Origin: Paenalicyclobacillus mengziensis
GTDB lineage: Bacteria > Bacillota > Bacilli > Alicyclobacillales > Alicyclobacillaceae
Assembly: GCF_017298635.1 (NCBI RefSeq)
Contig: NZ_CP071182.1
Location: forward strand, 744,001-808,000
DNA: 64,000 nucleotides
Direction: 5' to 3'
Both the position numbers and the translations under genes were made by a program. Below are positions 1-8,304 of this stretch, in pieces. Below the pieces are notes generated by a model that searched no databases, was not told the DNA's origin, and saw only the letters and a program-made list of their open reading frames with translations. How positions within the stretch are numbered: position 1 is the first letter of the stretch; each line of letters starts with the position of its first letter.

Positions 1-179
1 GGACCTCTGGCGAGCCTGACGGGATCTGAGCCGGCTCTGACGGGACCTCGAGCCTGTTGTCTACGATGGTTCGAGATCCTTCTTCGTGGTTTACTGCTTC
101 AATGCTTTGCTGATTTAATGTTCTGTGACTGCAATGTTCTAGGGCTTCTATGTTCTGTGGCTGTAATGCCCTGGGGTTT

Positions 180-668
180 TTATGCCCTGGGGCTTGAATG
201 GTTGGCCGTACCGTCGATTTCCTGCCAGATGTCTGGGGGCAAAGTTGACTTTAATGCAAGTAGCGTGTATTTGAGGGTGACTTTTCTGCGCTGTTGCCAC
301 TTCACGACGGTGTCCCAGGTCGGCGGGCCAACAAGCCCAGATGATTCTAGCGCCAACAGAGCAACCTTGACAGCCTTGTCCTGCAATTTCGCCATGGCGC
401 AGTTTGTAGCGGCCATCTGCAGCCGTTGGCGAACATCCCCTTGACTTCGCCAAACCAATCTGCGCAGATGACCGACTGCCACATTTCGATGAAAGTTTGC
501 TCTCTCGGTTGCCTGATTGAGTCCGGGCCAGACGCTGATCTCTTGCAACTGCGGCCAAGTTTGTATCTCTGCTACAATAGAGCAGAATATCTGGTCCGCA
601 AAAATACTCATGTCAAGGTTGTACATCGCGTGCGAGATCAGAGCATGCAGATTTGGGTCATCATACAT
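180..668 (-). CDS. Hypothetical protein, 162 aa
   Basis: I do not recognise the family. The start at 668 is chosen because the minus strand carries an AGGGGG ribosome binding site about ten bases upstream; an upstream in-frame ATG at 725 lacks one. The product is soluble-looking, with no membrane segment or signal peptide. It is rich in Leu, Ala, Trp and Gln, has a mainly helical look, and ends in a basic Lys/Arg patch (WQQRRKVTLK) followed by a Pro-containing tail. It is divergent from the MBL-fold gene that starts at 752, so the roughly 80-base interval probably holds both promoters. No function can be given. Confidence 0.55.
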   Translation of the reverse strand: MYDDPNLHALISHAMYNLDMSIFADQIFCSIVAEIQTWPQLQEISVWPGLNQATERANFHRNVAVGHLRRLVWRSQGDVRQRLQMAATNCAMAKLQDKAVKVALLALESSGLVGPPTWDTVVKWQQRRKVTLKYTLLALKSTLPPDIWQEIDGTANHSSPRA

Positions 669-751
669 AGGATTATTTTCCCCCTGCGGTAGACGTGTAT
701 TTGTATTCATACGGGCGCGTGTCACGAAGTGTGATTAGGGAGGCATGACAG

Positions 752-1501
752 GTGAGAGTTCATGTGTTGGGTCATTGGGGGGCTTATCCGGAGCCTGGGC
801 AGGCAACCACAGGATTGCTGGTTGAGACGGACAAACAAAGGGTCTTGATTGACGCCGGATCGGGAGTTCTCTCGCAGTTGTTTGATATCTGTACGGTGTC
901 TGATTTGACTGCTGTCGTCATCACCCATCATCACCATGACCACACTGCCGATCTCGGTGTCCTCGGGTACGCACTCCTGCTGTCACGGATCACAGGCAGC
1001 CGTACCACCAAACTGCCGATATATATGCTGCCAGGGTCTGAAGAGCGGATGTCTGAATGGGCGCGGGAGCCTCTGGCAGACGTTCATGTTCTAAGCCCTG
1101 ACTCGAAAGTTGATATCGACGGCATTCAGGTATCGTTTGCAGCAACGGTCCATGCGGTGCCTTGTCTCGCCGTCCGGATGGAGTACCAAGGGGAGACGTT
1201 TGTGTTTTCCGCGGACACATCCTATTGCCAACCGGTGACGAAGCTGGCGCGCAGCGCTGATTTGTTTCTCTGTGAGTCGAGCATGTATCTGGGTCAGGAA
1301 AGGGACGCACGTGCAGCAGGACACGTCACAGCACCAGAGGCTGGGCAGATGGCGTCCGCAGCGGGTGTGAAACGGCTCGTCTTGACGCATCTGCCGCATT
1401 ACGGAAATCTGGATGATCTTGTCCTGCAGGCGGCAACGACCTACAATGGTCCGATTTTGCGGGCCGAACACAGAATGGTCTTGGAGGTTTCGTCATCGTG
1501 A
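752..1501 (+). CDS. MBL-fold metallo-hydrolase (YhfI/RNase Z-like)
   Basis: A 249-residue cytoplasmic metallo-beta-lactamase-fold protein. The metal-binding signature THHHHDHTADL lies near residue 58, followed by the later conserved His of HAVPC (about 130), Asp of FSADTSYC (about 152) and the His of LTHLPHYG (about 212). This set is typical of the RNase Z/YhfI-type branch of di-zinc hydrolases. The substrate is unknown. The GTG start at 752 has an AGGGAGG site 5-10 bases upstream. The stop overlaps the GTG of the next gene (GTGA), so this gene and the following ABC transporter are translationally coupled. Family confident, reaction not. Confidence 0.85.
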   Translation: MRVHVLGHWGAYPEPGQATTGLLVETDKQRVLIDAGSGVLSQLFDICTVSDLTAVVITHHHHDHTADLGVLGYALLLSRITGSRTTKLPIYMLPGSEERMSEWAREPLADVHVLSPDSKVDIDGIQVSFAATVHAVPCLAVRMEYQGETFVFSADTSYCQPVTKLARSADLFLCESSMYLGQERDARAAGHVTAPEAGQMASAAGVKRLVLTHLPHYGNLDDLVLQAATTYNGPILRAEHRMVLEVSSS

Positions 1502-2313
1502 CAGATTCGTCAAACGATACGGGGATTGCAATAAATTTCCATGAGGTGAAAAAGACATTTCGGGAGCGCGGCAAAGAAACGGAGGTCTTGAAAGGCGTCA
1601 CAGGTACGGTTCCCTCGGGAACCGTACTCACGTTGGTGGGACCGTCGGGATCGGGAAAAAGCACGCTCTTGTCGATGTGCAATCTTCTGCTCTCGCCTGA
1701 CGAAGGTGAGGTCTATGTGAATGGGAAGGAGATTCGGGATTGGTCGATTCCCGACTTACGCAAGACAGTGGGCATGGCCTTTCAAACGCCGACTTTGTTC
1801 CCGGGTACCGTTCTCGATAACCTTTCACTCGGCCCGAAACTCCGCGGTGAGCAGTTGGACAATCCAGGCTACTGGCTTCGGGAGATTGACTTGCCAGAAG
1901 ACCTGCAGGACCGCAGTGTGGAAGAACTCTCTGGCGGTCAGCGGCAACGGATCGCCCTCGTTCGAACCCTCATTAACGAGCCGTCCATCCTGCTCCTCGA
2001 CGAAGTCACATCCTCACTCGATCCGGTTTCTACACAAGTGGTGGAAACACTGATTACCGATTGGCGTAAGAAAACAGGTGCGACCGTGCTGTGGGTAACC
2101 CACCACCTCGAGCAGGCTCGGCGGCTCGGAGATATTACGTGGTACCTGGAGGCTGGAGAACTGCTTGAGGCGCGGAGTACCGAAGACTTTTTTGCGAGAC
2201 CAGAAAACGAACGTGCTCGAATGTTTGTGAACGACCCAGAGGACATGAAAGTCGTGGCCGAGACCGTAGCAACATCGACTTCGATGGTAAGCAGCACGCA
2301 GGGAGGAAAGTAA
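1498..2313 (+). CDS. fetA: ABC transporter ATP-binding protein, FetA type
   Basis: A 271-residue ATPase subunit. Walker A GPSGSGKST is at residues 48-56, the Q-loop is in AFQTPTLFPGTV, the signature LSGGQRQR is at about 145-152, Walker B LLLDEVTSSLD follows, and the switch His is in VTHHLEQ. The partner two bases downstream is an UPF0014/FetB-type permease, which identifies the pair as the FetAB-like exporter, linked in E. coli to iron export and resistance to oxidative stress. The GTG start overlaps the upstream hydrolase stop and has a GGAGG ten bases before it. The C-terminal 30 residues form a Ser/Thr-rich tail. The substrate here is inferred from the family. Confidence 0.88.
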   Translation: MTDSSNDTGIAINFHEVKKTFRERGKETEVLKGVTGTVPSGTVLTLVGPSGSGKSTLLSMCNLLLSPDEGEVYVNGKEIRDWSIPDLRKTVGMAFQTPTLFPGTVLDNLSLGPKLRGEQLDNPGYWLREIDLPEDLQDRSVEELSGGQRQRIALVRTLINEPSILLLDEVTSSLDPVSTQVVETLITDWRKKTGATVLWVTHHLEQARRLGDITWYLEAGELLEARSTEDFFARPENERARMFVNDPEDMKVVAETVATSTSMVSSTQGGK

Positions 2314-2314
2314 A

Positions 2315-3082
2315 ATGAGCTTATTGTCGCTCTCGTTTACACTTGCTTTTGTCGCCGTCGCGCTAGCGATTGCACTTTGGCAGCGGCTGGGTATCGAACG
2401 TGATCTGGTTGTCGCAGTTGTACGCGCTACCGTCCAATTGTTAATTGTAGGCTACCTGCTGAAATTTGTGTTCACGACGAAGTCATCGGTATTTACTGTC
2501 TTAATGGTGCTATTGATGATCGCGGTGGCAGTTGAGAATGCGCGGCGTCGGGGCAAGGGCATCCCTGGTGTCTGGTGGCGGCTGGCGATTGCCATCTCAT
2601 TGACAACGTTTCTCACGATTGGATTTTTGCTTGCCACGCGCATTATCCCCTGGACTCCCCAGTATGTCATTTCCCTCAGTGGGCTCATGACGGGGAACTC
2701 CATGGTTCTTTCTTCGCTGTTTTTGAATAACCTCATTTCGGAAACAAAGAATCGCCGTGAGGAAGTCAATGTCTTACTTGCACTTGGAGCTACACCGACC
2801 CAAGCGATTCGGCACGTTGTCAAGCGGGCAATTCGCACAAGTATGATTCCGACCGTTGACTCGATGAAAACGACTGGATTAGTTCAGTTACCGGGCATCA
2901 TGACAGGACAGATTTTAGCTGGACAAGACCCTGTCACAGCGGTGCGGTATCAATTGCTCATCTTGTTTGCCTTGCTCAGCGCAGCCGCCCTTACCAGTAT
3001 GACGCTTGGGTACCTCACCAAGGGCAGTCTGTTCAATCGCCACATGCAGTTGTTGCAGGCCTTTGGTCACCGCGAGGCGTAG
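2315..3082 (+). CDS. fetB: FetB/UPF0014 family ABC permease
   Basis: A 255-residue polytopic membrane protein with about seven hydrophobic segments. The first is LSFTLAFVAVALAIALW, followed by stretches around residues 30-55, 60-75, 85-105, 110-130, 190-220 and 225-240. Family hallmarks are visible: GLMTGNSMVLSSLFLN, the soluble loop RREEVNVLLALGATP with the following RAIRTSMIPTVDSMKTTGLVQLPGIMTGQILAG. The gene follows fetA by one base, with GGGAGG immediately upstream inside the end of fetA. Together they should form a homodimeric permease with two ATPases at the cytoplasmic membrane. Metal export is inferred from characterised FetB proteins. Confidence 0.9.
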   Translation: MSLLSLSFTLAFVAVALAIALWQRLGIERDLVVAVVRATVQLLIVGYLLKFVFTTKSSVFTVLMVLLMIAVAVENARRRGKGIPGVWWRLAIAISLTTFLTIGFLLATRIIPWTPQYVISLSGLMTGNSMVLSSLFLNNLISETKNRREEVNVLLALGATPTQAIRHVVKRAIRTSMIPTVDSMKTTGLVQLPGIMTGQILAGQDPVTAVRYQLLILFALLSAAALTSMTLGYLTKGSLFNRHMQLLQAFGHREA

Positions 3083-3086
3083 AGAA

Positions 3087-3111
3087 GGTCCTATGCACAA
3101 AGCCTAGGACC
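3087..3111. terminator. Convergent hairpin between fetB and the SDR gene
   Basis: GGTCCTA and TAGGACC form a seven-pair stem, extended inward by a GC/GC pair after one mismatch, closing on ACAAA. It overlaps the SDR stop codon. It is placed so that it could end both converging transcripts. There is no long T-run, so this is a moderate call. Confidence 0.5.
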
Positions 3112-3979
3112 CCACAATGGTGCCGCCGTTGACGTGAATGACTTGACCCGTGACATAAGTACTGTTGCGGGAAGCCAGGTAGACGTAGGCCGGAGCTACC
3201 TCGACAGGTTGACCAGCTCGCCCGAGCGGAGTATCTGAGCCAAATCCGGTGATCTGACTTCCGACGAATGTCGATGGAATCAGCGGTGTCCATATCGGAC
3301 CCGGCGCGACTGCATTGACTCGAATTTGACGTGGTGCAAGCGAGAGCGCGAGCGAGCGCGTGAAGGTGACAATGGCGCCTTTGGTTGCAGAATAGTCAAT
3401 CAAGCTCTTATTGCCTTCGTAAGCGGTAACGGAAGCGGTGTTAATGATGGTGCTTCCCGGTTTAAAATGTTTGAGCGCAGCTTTTGTCATATAAAAGAAC
3501 GAGAAGACATTCGTCTGAAATGTGGATTCAAGCTGGTGCCTGCTGATGTATTCCAGACCTTCCTGCGGGTGCTGTTCGGCGGCGTTGTTGACGAGGATGT
3601 CCAACTTGCCAAAAGCCTTGATGGTTTGTTGTACGGCGTCAATGCAGTTGTCCTCATCGCCGACGTCGCAAGGAAACAAAAAACACCTTCGGCCGAATCC
3701 CTCGACAATTTCTTTGGTGTGCTGTGCATCTTCATGTTCACTGAGATAGACGATTGCGACATCAGCACCTTCCTTTGCAAAAGCGACGGACACCGCTCGG
3801 CCGATGCCACTGTCGCCGCCAGTGATGAGTGCAGTCGAACCAGCCAACAGCCCGTCTTTCTTGTCGTTTGCGAAGTCATAGACGGGAGGCGGGTCCATTG
3901 CCGATTCAATGCCTGGTTGGACAGGCTGGTGTTGGTTTGGGAACTGCTTTGGGAATTGCGGAACGTCTTGCTCAAGCAT
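3104..3979 (-). CDS. Short-chain dehydrogenase/reductase, glucose/ribitol-dehydrogenase-like
   Basis: A 291-residue NAD(P)-dependent oxidoreductase. An N-terminal extension of about 45 residues rich in Gln and Pro (QFPKQFPNQHQPVQPG) precedes the Rossmann motif TGGDSGIGRA. NNAA, the catalytic Ser (NTASVTAYEG), the YSATKGA Tyr-Lys pair and PGPIWTPL follow. This extended architecture matches the Bacillus general-stress SDRs of the YhdF/YhxC/YdaD type, whose substrates are poorly known. The ATG at 3979 has an AAGGGGG site nine bases upstream on the minus strand. It is transcribed toward fetB and shares a terminator region with it. Confidence 0.88.
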   Translation of the reverse strand: MLEQDVPQFPKQFPNQHQPVQPGIESAMDPPPVYDFANDKKDGLLAGSTALITGGDSGIGRAVSVAFAKEGADVAIVYLSEHEDAQHTKEIVEGFGRRCFLFPCDVGDEDNCIDAVQQTIKAFGKLDILVNNAAEQHPQEGLEYISRHQLESTFQTNVFSFFYMTKAALKHFKPGSTIINTASVTAYEGNKSLIDYSATKGAIVTFTRSLALSLAPRQIRVNAVAPGPIWTPLIPSTFVGSQITGFGSDTPLGRAGQPVEVAPAYVYLASRNSTYVTGQVIHVNGGTIVGS

Positions 3980-4242
3980 CTTGGTTCCCCCTTCCGACTC
4001 TTAGGTTGGTCCTGCCCTCAAGTCTTATGCAGCAGTTCGGTTGCGTGATATTTCAGTACATCCAGTTCTCGAGGTAAGGGACATTTCCGTGGTTGTATGA
4101 TATATCTGAATTGTGGGTCGAATACATTGTGGCGAGACGTGCTGTGTCGCTGTGGCGCTGTGACGTGACGCAGTGTAGCGTGCTGCGGTATACATGTTCA
4201 AAACATTTGCGTCTCGCAGGCGTCAATGAGGGGGGAGTAGTG

Positions 4243-5355
4243 GTGAAGCAGTGGTTTAAACACGGCAAATGGCCGCAGTGGATGGTACGTCTGCACTATT
4301 ACTCGATTGCCTCTTTCATATTCCTGTTGTTGAGCGGGATTGCCCTGTTTTGGCAGCCTGTTCACACCATTCTAATTCCCTATCTTCCTGTCTTGTATCA
4401 ACTGCACATCCTGTTTGGACTGATCTTTACCGTCACGCTGCTCATACCGCTGTTTGTCAAGTTGCCCATCGGCAAACTGCTTCGCCGACTTGATTGGTTA
4501 CTTCCAATGGTACTTGGTACAGCCATCGTCTTAACCGGCATCTTTCTGTGGAAGGTAACGTGGTTTCCGACGACTTGGCGAAGTCTCGCATTTCGCTGGC
4601 ATGGATGGATTTCCTACGGACTTGGAGGATGGTTTATCATACATGCCATCTACAAAGCGGTTAGCTATCGACCAGCAAACCGGGGCATCAACGGATATAT
4701 CGACCCGGAGCGTCGGCGCTTTCTCAAGTGGATGGGCTACGGCGTCGTCGGAACGGTGGTTTTGACCGTCGTCGATCCCGTTCGGCTCTGGAAGGTAGCT
4801 GCATCCGAGGGCGCGAACAGTGTGTCGACAACGGGTACGTTCGCTGAGTACTATACGGTGGTGAACGGCTATCCGACAATGACCTTGTCCAATTACAAAC
4901 TGCAAATTGACGGGCTTGTGGGCAATCCAACTACTTTGGACTGGACCCGCTTTCAGGCACTCCCAGCTCTTACCCAAAAAGAGAACTTTCACTGTGTCAC
5001 GGGCTGGAGTGTGGCCGGTGTCGAGTGGACAGGTGTCCACCTGTCCTCCATCGTCAACTTGGTCGTTCCTTCGTCTGCCGTCAAATACGTTCACTTCTAT
5101 TCATTTGACGGCGTGTACACGGAGTCCCTCTCTCTGGCTGAAGCGCTCGGCGAAAGTGTGATGCTCGCATACAAACTAGACGGTGCGCCGCTCAGCACGC
5201 CACAGGGCTTTCCAGTCCGTCTGGTCGTTCCAAAGATGTACGGCTACAAGTCGATTAAGTGGGTCAAGCGCGTTGAGTTCAGTGATAAACCTCTGACTGG
5301 ATATTGGGAACAGCGCGGTTACCCGAACGAGGCCTACATCGGATCGGCCATCTAA
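4243..5355 (+). CDS. Cytochrome b-like membrane domain fused to a sulfite oxidase/YedY-type molybdopterin domain
   Basis: A 370-residue fusion. The first 150 residues hold four hydrophobic helices with conserved His residues (VRLHYYS, YQLHILFG, FRWHGW, FIIHAIY), as in di-haem cytochrome b561/formate dehydrogenase gamma subunits. A twin-arginine motif RRRFLKW starts at residue 157 and runs into a fifth helix. The rest is an oxidoreductase molybdopterin-binding domain with the expected Mo-ligand cysteine (FHCVTGWSV, Cys251) and the C-terminal pattern YGYKSIKWVKRVEF. The GTG at 4243 follows GGGGGAG at good spacing; the reading frame is open upstream without a site. It is likely an extracytoplasmic Mo-enzyme exchanging electrons with the quinone pool. 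The substrate is unknown. Confidence 0.85.
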   Translation: MKQWFKHGKWPQWMVRLHYYSIASFIFLLLSGIALFWQPVHTILIPYLPVLYQLHILFGLIFTVTLLIPLFVKLPIGKLLRRLDWLLPMVLGTAIVLTGIFLWKVTWFPTTWRSLAFRWHGWISYGLGGWFIIHAIYKAVSYRPANRGINGYIDPERRRFLKWMGYGVVGTVVLTVVDPVRLWKVAASEGANSVSTTGTFAEYYTVVNGYPTMTLSNYKLQIDGLVGNPTTLDWTRFQALPALTQKENFHCVTGWSVAGVEWTGVHLSSIVNLVVPSSAVKYVHFYSFDGVYTESLSLAEALGESVMLAYKLDGAPLSTPQGFPVRLVVPKMYGYKSIKWVKRVEFSDKPLTGYWEQRGYPNEAYIGSAI

Positions 5356-5381
5356 CCTCGTTGACGGTCACCTTGCCAGGG

Positions 5382-6206
5382 TCAGGGGCGCAGGTCAGCC
5401 ACAAGGTTGAAGACAGCGGCAAGTTCGCTCGGACGGTGCACGATGACGGTGACTCCGCTACGTTCCGGCTGGTGATAACGGTCGATGCAAATGGTCTTCA
5501 TCCCGAGTTCGATGGCTGGACGAATTTCATTGCGAAAGTGGTCGCCAACGCTGACCATTTGCTCGAAGGGGACGTTGAAGGATTCCTGAAATCTGCGAAA
5601 ATGAACGGGTGCATTCACTTGCTTTTTCGCATTGAAGACCTCCATCTCGAAGGCACCTGTCAATCCAAGCTTGCCAAGGATTGTGCGGCTGTCCGGTTCA
5701 GGACTGTTTGTAGCGAGAGCAAAATGAACCCCTTTGGACTTCAGCCGATGGATACTGTCCCTGAGACCGGGCATCCCCTGCATCGGAAAATCCGGAGACT
5801 CCATGTAGGCCCGTGTCGCCGCAAAGGCGGCATGGATGTCCTCTGCTGAAGCCCCGTAATAAACAGCGATGTTGCCGTAGACGTTCCACGGGTCGTCGAC
5901 AAATTCGATGCGTTCACCTGGGGGATTGGTGAGCGGGTTCCCTTCCCAATCCAACAAAGTGTTGTTTCTCACGATAGCTTTATGAACAACGTCATATGCA
6001 TCTCCGTAGTGGAGTGTATGCTGACCGGCCAAGGCGTCCGCCACGTCCTTCAGGTAACGCTCTTGAACGTCGGCGGACAGGTGACGAGCGAGCTTGTCTC
6101 CATAATATGAAAAATGATTGGTCTCCTCATATACGGTGCCGTCCAAATCAAGAACAAATAAGCGGCAATCTAAGAGCTCTGAGACGTTGTATGTCTTGGT
6201 TGTCAA
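5382..6206 (-). CDS. HAD superfamily hydrolase
   Basis: A 274-residue haloacid-dehalogenase-fold phosphatase. Motif I is DLDGTVYEE (nucleophile and acid/base Asp near residue 20), motif II ATNS near 167, motif III Lys in the NAKKQVNAP region, and motif IV VGDHFRNEIRPA near 218. A large insertion between motifs I and II is probably the cap. The TTG start at 6206 has AAAGGAGG ten bases upstream. It lies 17 bases behind the GNAT gene on the same strand, so the two are probably one transcript. The substrate is not predictable. Confidence 0.85.
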   Translation of the reverse strand: MTTKTYNVSELLDCRLFVLDLDGTVYEETNHFSYYGDKLARHLSADVQERYLKDVADALAGQHTLHYGDAYDVVHKAIVRNNTLLDWEGNPLTNPPGERIEFVDDPWNVYGNIAVYYGASAEDIHAAFAATRAYMESPDFPMQGMPGLRDSIHRLKSKGVHFALATNSPEPDSRTILGKLGLTGAFEMEVFNAKKQVNAPVHFRRFQESFNVPFEQMVSVGDHFRNEIRPAIELGMKTICIDRYHQPERSGVTVIVHRPSELAAVFNLVADLRP

Positions 6207-6223
6207 GGCGGAAGCCTCCTTTG

Positions 6224-6778
6224 TCAGGCCCCTCTTTCAAGCCATTCTTTTCGCAGCAGTCCATATAAGTACATGTCGTGAAACGCGCCGTCGCGCTGCA
6301 GAAATTCTCGAAACGTCCCTTCCCTTTGGAACCCGAGCGATTCATAGAGGTGAATTGCACCTTTATTGTAGGCAAAGACAGTCAGTTGCAATCGGCGCAG
6401 ATTCAATTCGTGAAACGCGAAGCGCATTAATGTATGGAGTGCATCTCGTCCAAACCCGTGACCCCTGTCGTCTGCTTCCCCAATTGCTATCACAACCCAA
6501 CTGACTTGGTGCGACCAGAGAATGCTGTCGAGCTCCACGTAGCCGAGCAGTCGGTCATCCGCGAGATGCCGGACAGCGAACAAAAATCCGTTCTCCTGTT
6601 TTGCGCGCTGCTTGTACCATTCCTGGATTTGACCATGCAACTGGGGAGTTGCGGGAACTGCGTCAAGATGGCGAAGAAAGTCGGTCGAGCCATACCACGT
6701 TGTGACAATCTCAAGGTCGGACTCGCGCATAGCGTCTAGGTAAATCGTTGTGCCTTTCAGCAGGTTGCCCTGTAACAT
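6224..6778 (-). CDS. GNAT family N-acetyltransferase (RimJ/RimL-like)
   Basis: A 184-residue acetyltransferase. It opens with an RimJ/RimL-like segment (TIYLDAMRESDLEIVTTWY). Motif A IGEADDRGHGFGRDALHTL binds acetyl-CoA near residue 115, and motif B NLRRLQLTVFAYNKGAIHLYESLGFQREG follows. The ATG at 6778 has AGGAG eight bases upstream; the longer reading frame up to 6949 has no site and no family similarity. It lies upstream of the HAD gene in a probable two-gene operon. RimL-type proteins acetylate N-terminal amines of proteins or small amines such as spermidine; which applies here is unknown. Confidence 0.88.
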   Translation of the reverse strand: MLQGNLLKGTTIYLDAMRESDLEIVTTWYGSTDFLRHLDAVPATPQLHGQIQEWYKQRAKQENGFLFAVRHLADDRLLGYVELDSILWSHQVSWVVIAIGEADDRGHGFGRDALHTLMRFAFHELNLRRLQLTVFAYNKGAIHLYESLGFQREGTFREFLQRDGAFHDMYLYGLLRKEWLERGA

Positions 6779-6915
6779 TGAACCACTCCTGATTTGACTT
6801 GTCGGGCATTCACATTCGACGGACACATTCGACGGAGCGAAGAGGATTCCTCTGTAAACTTTCGGGAATGTTTGTGATACGCTGAAAATCAGACAAAGAA
6901 TAGGGGGCAGCGACA

Positions 6916-7593
6916 ATGTGGAACGAGGCAGAGGTGATTGAGCGTTCACGAACGGATAGGGGCGAACTCGTCTTACAACGGCGCGGCAAAGACTTCGAAA
7001 TCATCAGTAATGGCACGTTTCTGATGGCGACGTACAATGGGGAGTCTGAGCGCAGGCTTGTACAAGCAGTGCTGAATACCGTACAGTCGCCAAGGTCGGT
7101 TTTAATTGGGGGACTGGGAGTCGGTTTTTCGCTTCACGAGGCACTTCAGTATGAAGGTGTCACCCAGGTCGATGTGTTCGAGATAGAGCCAAAGATTGTC
7201 GAGTGGAATCGGGAGCGTTTGGGTGACACTGCGAGACGGAGCATCGAAGACCCAAGAACGCGGATTCGTGTCGGAGACTTTGTTGACTGGCTGTACCACG
7301 CGCTTGACACCATCGATGCGTACGACGCCATTTGTCTGGACATCGACAACGGATCGGACTGGACGGTCCACGACAGCAACGCCGGCTTGTACTCAGGTGC
7401 AGGATTGGTGCGACTGTCTTCGTTATTGCGACCAGGTGGCGCTATCTCGTTTTGGAACGCAAGGCGGGATTTGGTGTTTGAGCAACTGCTCCACGAGTAT
7501 TTCGAGGTGATGGAACTGACTTTTGTCGAGCATCCCGTGGGTGAACCAGATGTTGTGTACGTTGTTCAGGGACCTCGAGTGACGGACGAATAG
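6916..7593 (+). CDS. Spermidine synthase-like SAM-binding protein
   Basis: A 225-residue protein with a Rossmann methyltransferase fold. The glycine-rich loop is in VLIGGLGVGFSLHEAL (about 57-72), the acidic ribose ligand in VDVFEIEPKIVEWNR, and the segment VGDFVDWL matches the position that contacts adenine. Residues AYDAICLDIDNG correspond to the DxxD-type stretch near the active site of aminopropyltransferases, but here it reads DIDNG, so the polyamine substrate is not assured. The ATG follows a GGGG-rich site (AGGGGGCAG). It is divergent from the GNAT gene and convergent with mug. Confidence 0.75.
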   Translation: MWNEAEVIERSRTDRGELVLQRRGKDFEIISNGTFLMATYNGESERRLVQAVLNTVQSPRSVLIGGLGVGFSLHEALQYEGVTQVDVFEIEPKIVEWNRERLGDTARRSIEDPRTRIRVGDFVDWLYHALDTIDAYDAICLDIDNGSDWTVHDSNAGLYSGAGLVRLSSLLRPGGAISFWNARRDLVFEQLLHEYFEVMELTFVEHPVGEPDVVYVVQGPRVTDE

Positions 7594-7615
7594 ACTTGCT
7601 GAGTTGAAGCGGGGG

Positions 7616-8119
7616 TCACATCATGGCGTGGGCCAGTTCACGATAGATATCGACCTGTTCCTCGAGTCGCATGCGAACGAGGCCGCTCGTCGATGGTCCA
7701 ACGAAATCCCGAACGCCGCTGACGACACTGTCGGTCTGGAATCCCCATGGCACGCCTTGCCGCCGCCTGGAAAACTCAGCATATACACCTTTTCCAACAA
7801 AGCACGCGATGCGCGGGTGATAACGTTCAAGTTTACCGCGAAGCACAATTCGGCCTTGTGCGTACTCTTCGGACGTGATCTCATCTGCTCGTTTCGTCGG
7901 TCGAAGCACAATGTTTGTAAACCCATAACCGTAGTCGTCGAGCAGGTTAGGGCTTTCTTCCGGCGCGTACAATCGATGCGTCAAGCCGCTTTCAAACAAG
8001 ACTTTGTAAAACCGGTTGTTCCGACCGGCGTAATTAAAGCCTCGTTCATGCGAAGTAAGAGACGGGTTAAATCCGACAAAGATGATACGAAGGCCCGGAC
8101 GAAGTTTCTCAGTAATCAT
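7616..8119 (-). CDS. mug: G/U mismatch-specific uracil-DNA glycosylase
   Basis: A 167-residue DNA repair enzyme of the MUG/TDG family. The family motif near the N-terminus reads FVGFNPS (GINP in E. coli Mug), followed by RNNRFYKVLFESGLT. The second active-site loop is near the C-terminus (GPSTSGLVR, compare NPSGLS). It would remove uracil or related lesions from G/U mispairs. The ATG at 8119 has AAGGAGAG eight to ten bases upstream. Unusually, the region containing this site is itself tandemly duplicated. The gene converges on the spermidine-synthase-like gene with only 22 bases between stops. Confidence 0.88.
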   Translation of the reverse strand: MITEKLRPGLRIIFVGFNPSLTSHERGFNYAGRNNRFYKVLFESGLTHRLYAPEESPNLLDDYGYGFTNIVLRPTKRADEITSEEYAQGRIVLRGKLERYHPRIACFVGKGVYAEFSRRRQGVPWGFQTDSVVSGVRDFVGPSTSGLVRMRLEEQVDIYRELAHAMM

Positions 8120-8164
8120 TGCAGGCTCTCCTTAGATTGCAGGCTCTCCTTAGATTGCAGGCTC
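8118..8164. repeat. 18-bp tandem repeat covering the mug ribosome binding site
   Basis: Two exact copies of an 18-base unit (8118-8135 and 8136-8153) plus eleven bases of a third. On the minus strand each full unit carries the AAGGAG ribosome binding site of mug. Only the proximal copy is at a useful distance from the ATG. Confidence 0.9.
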
Positions 8165-8304
8165 ATCTTGCCAGGATGGTCTGAATCATTCGACATCTGA
8201 CAGTATAGCAAGGACATCAGCAGTTTTCGAAATCTGGACAGGCGTAGACTGTGTGTTGGCATGATGACTGCCTGTTACAGGCATCTCTCTGGGGGGAATG
8301 ATTG

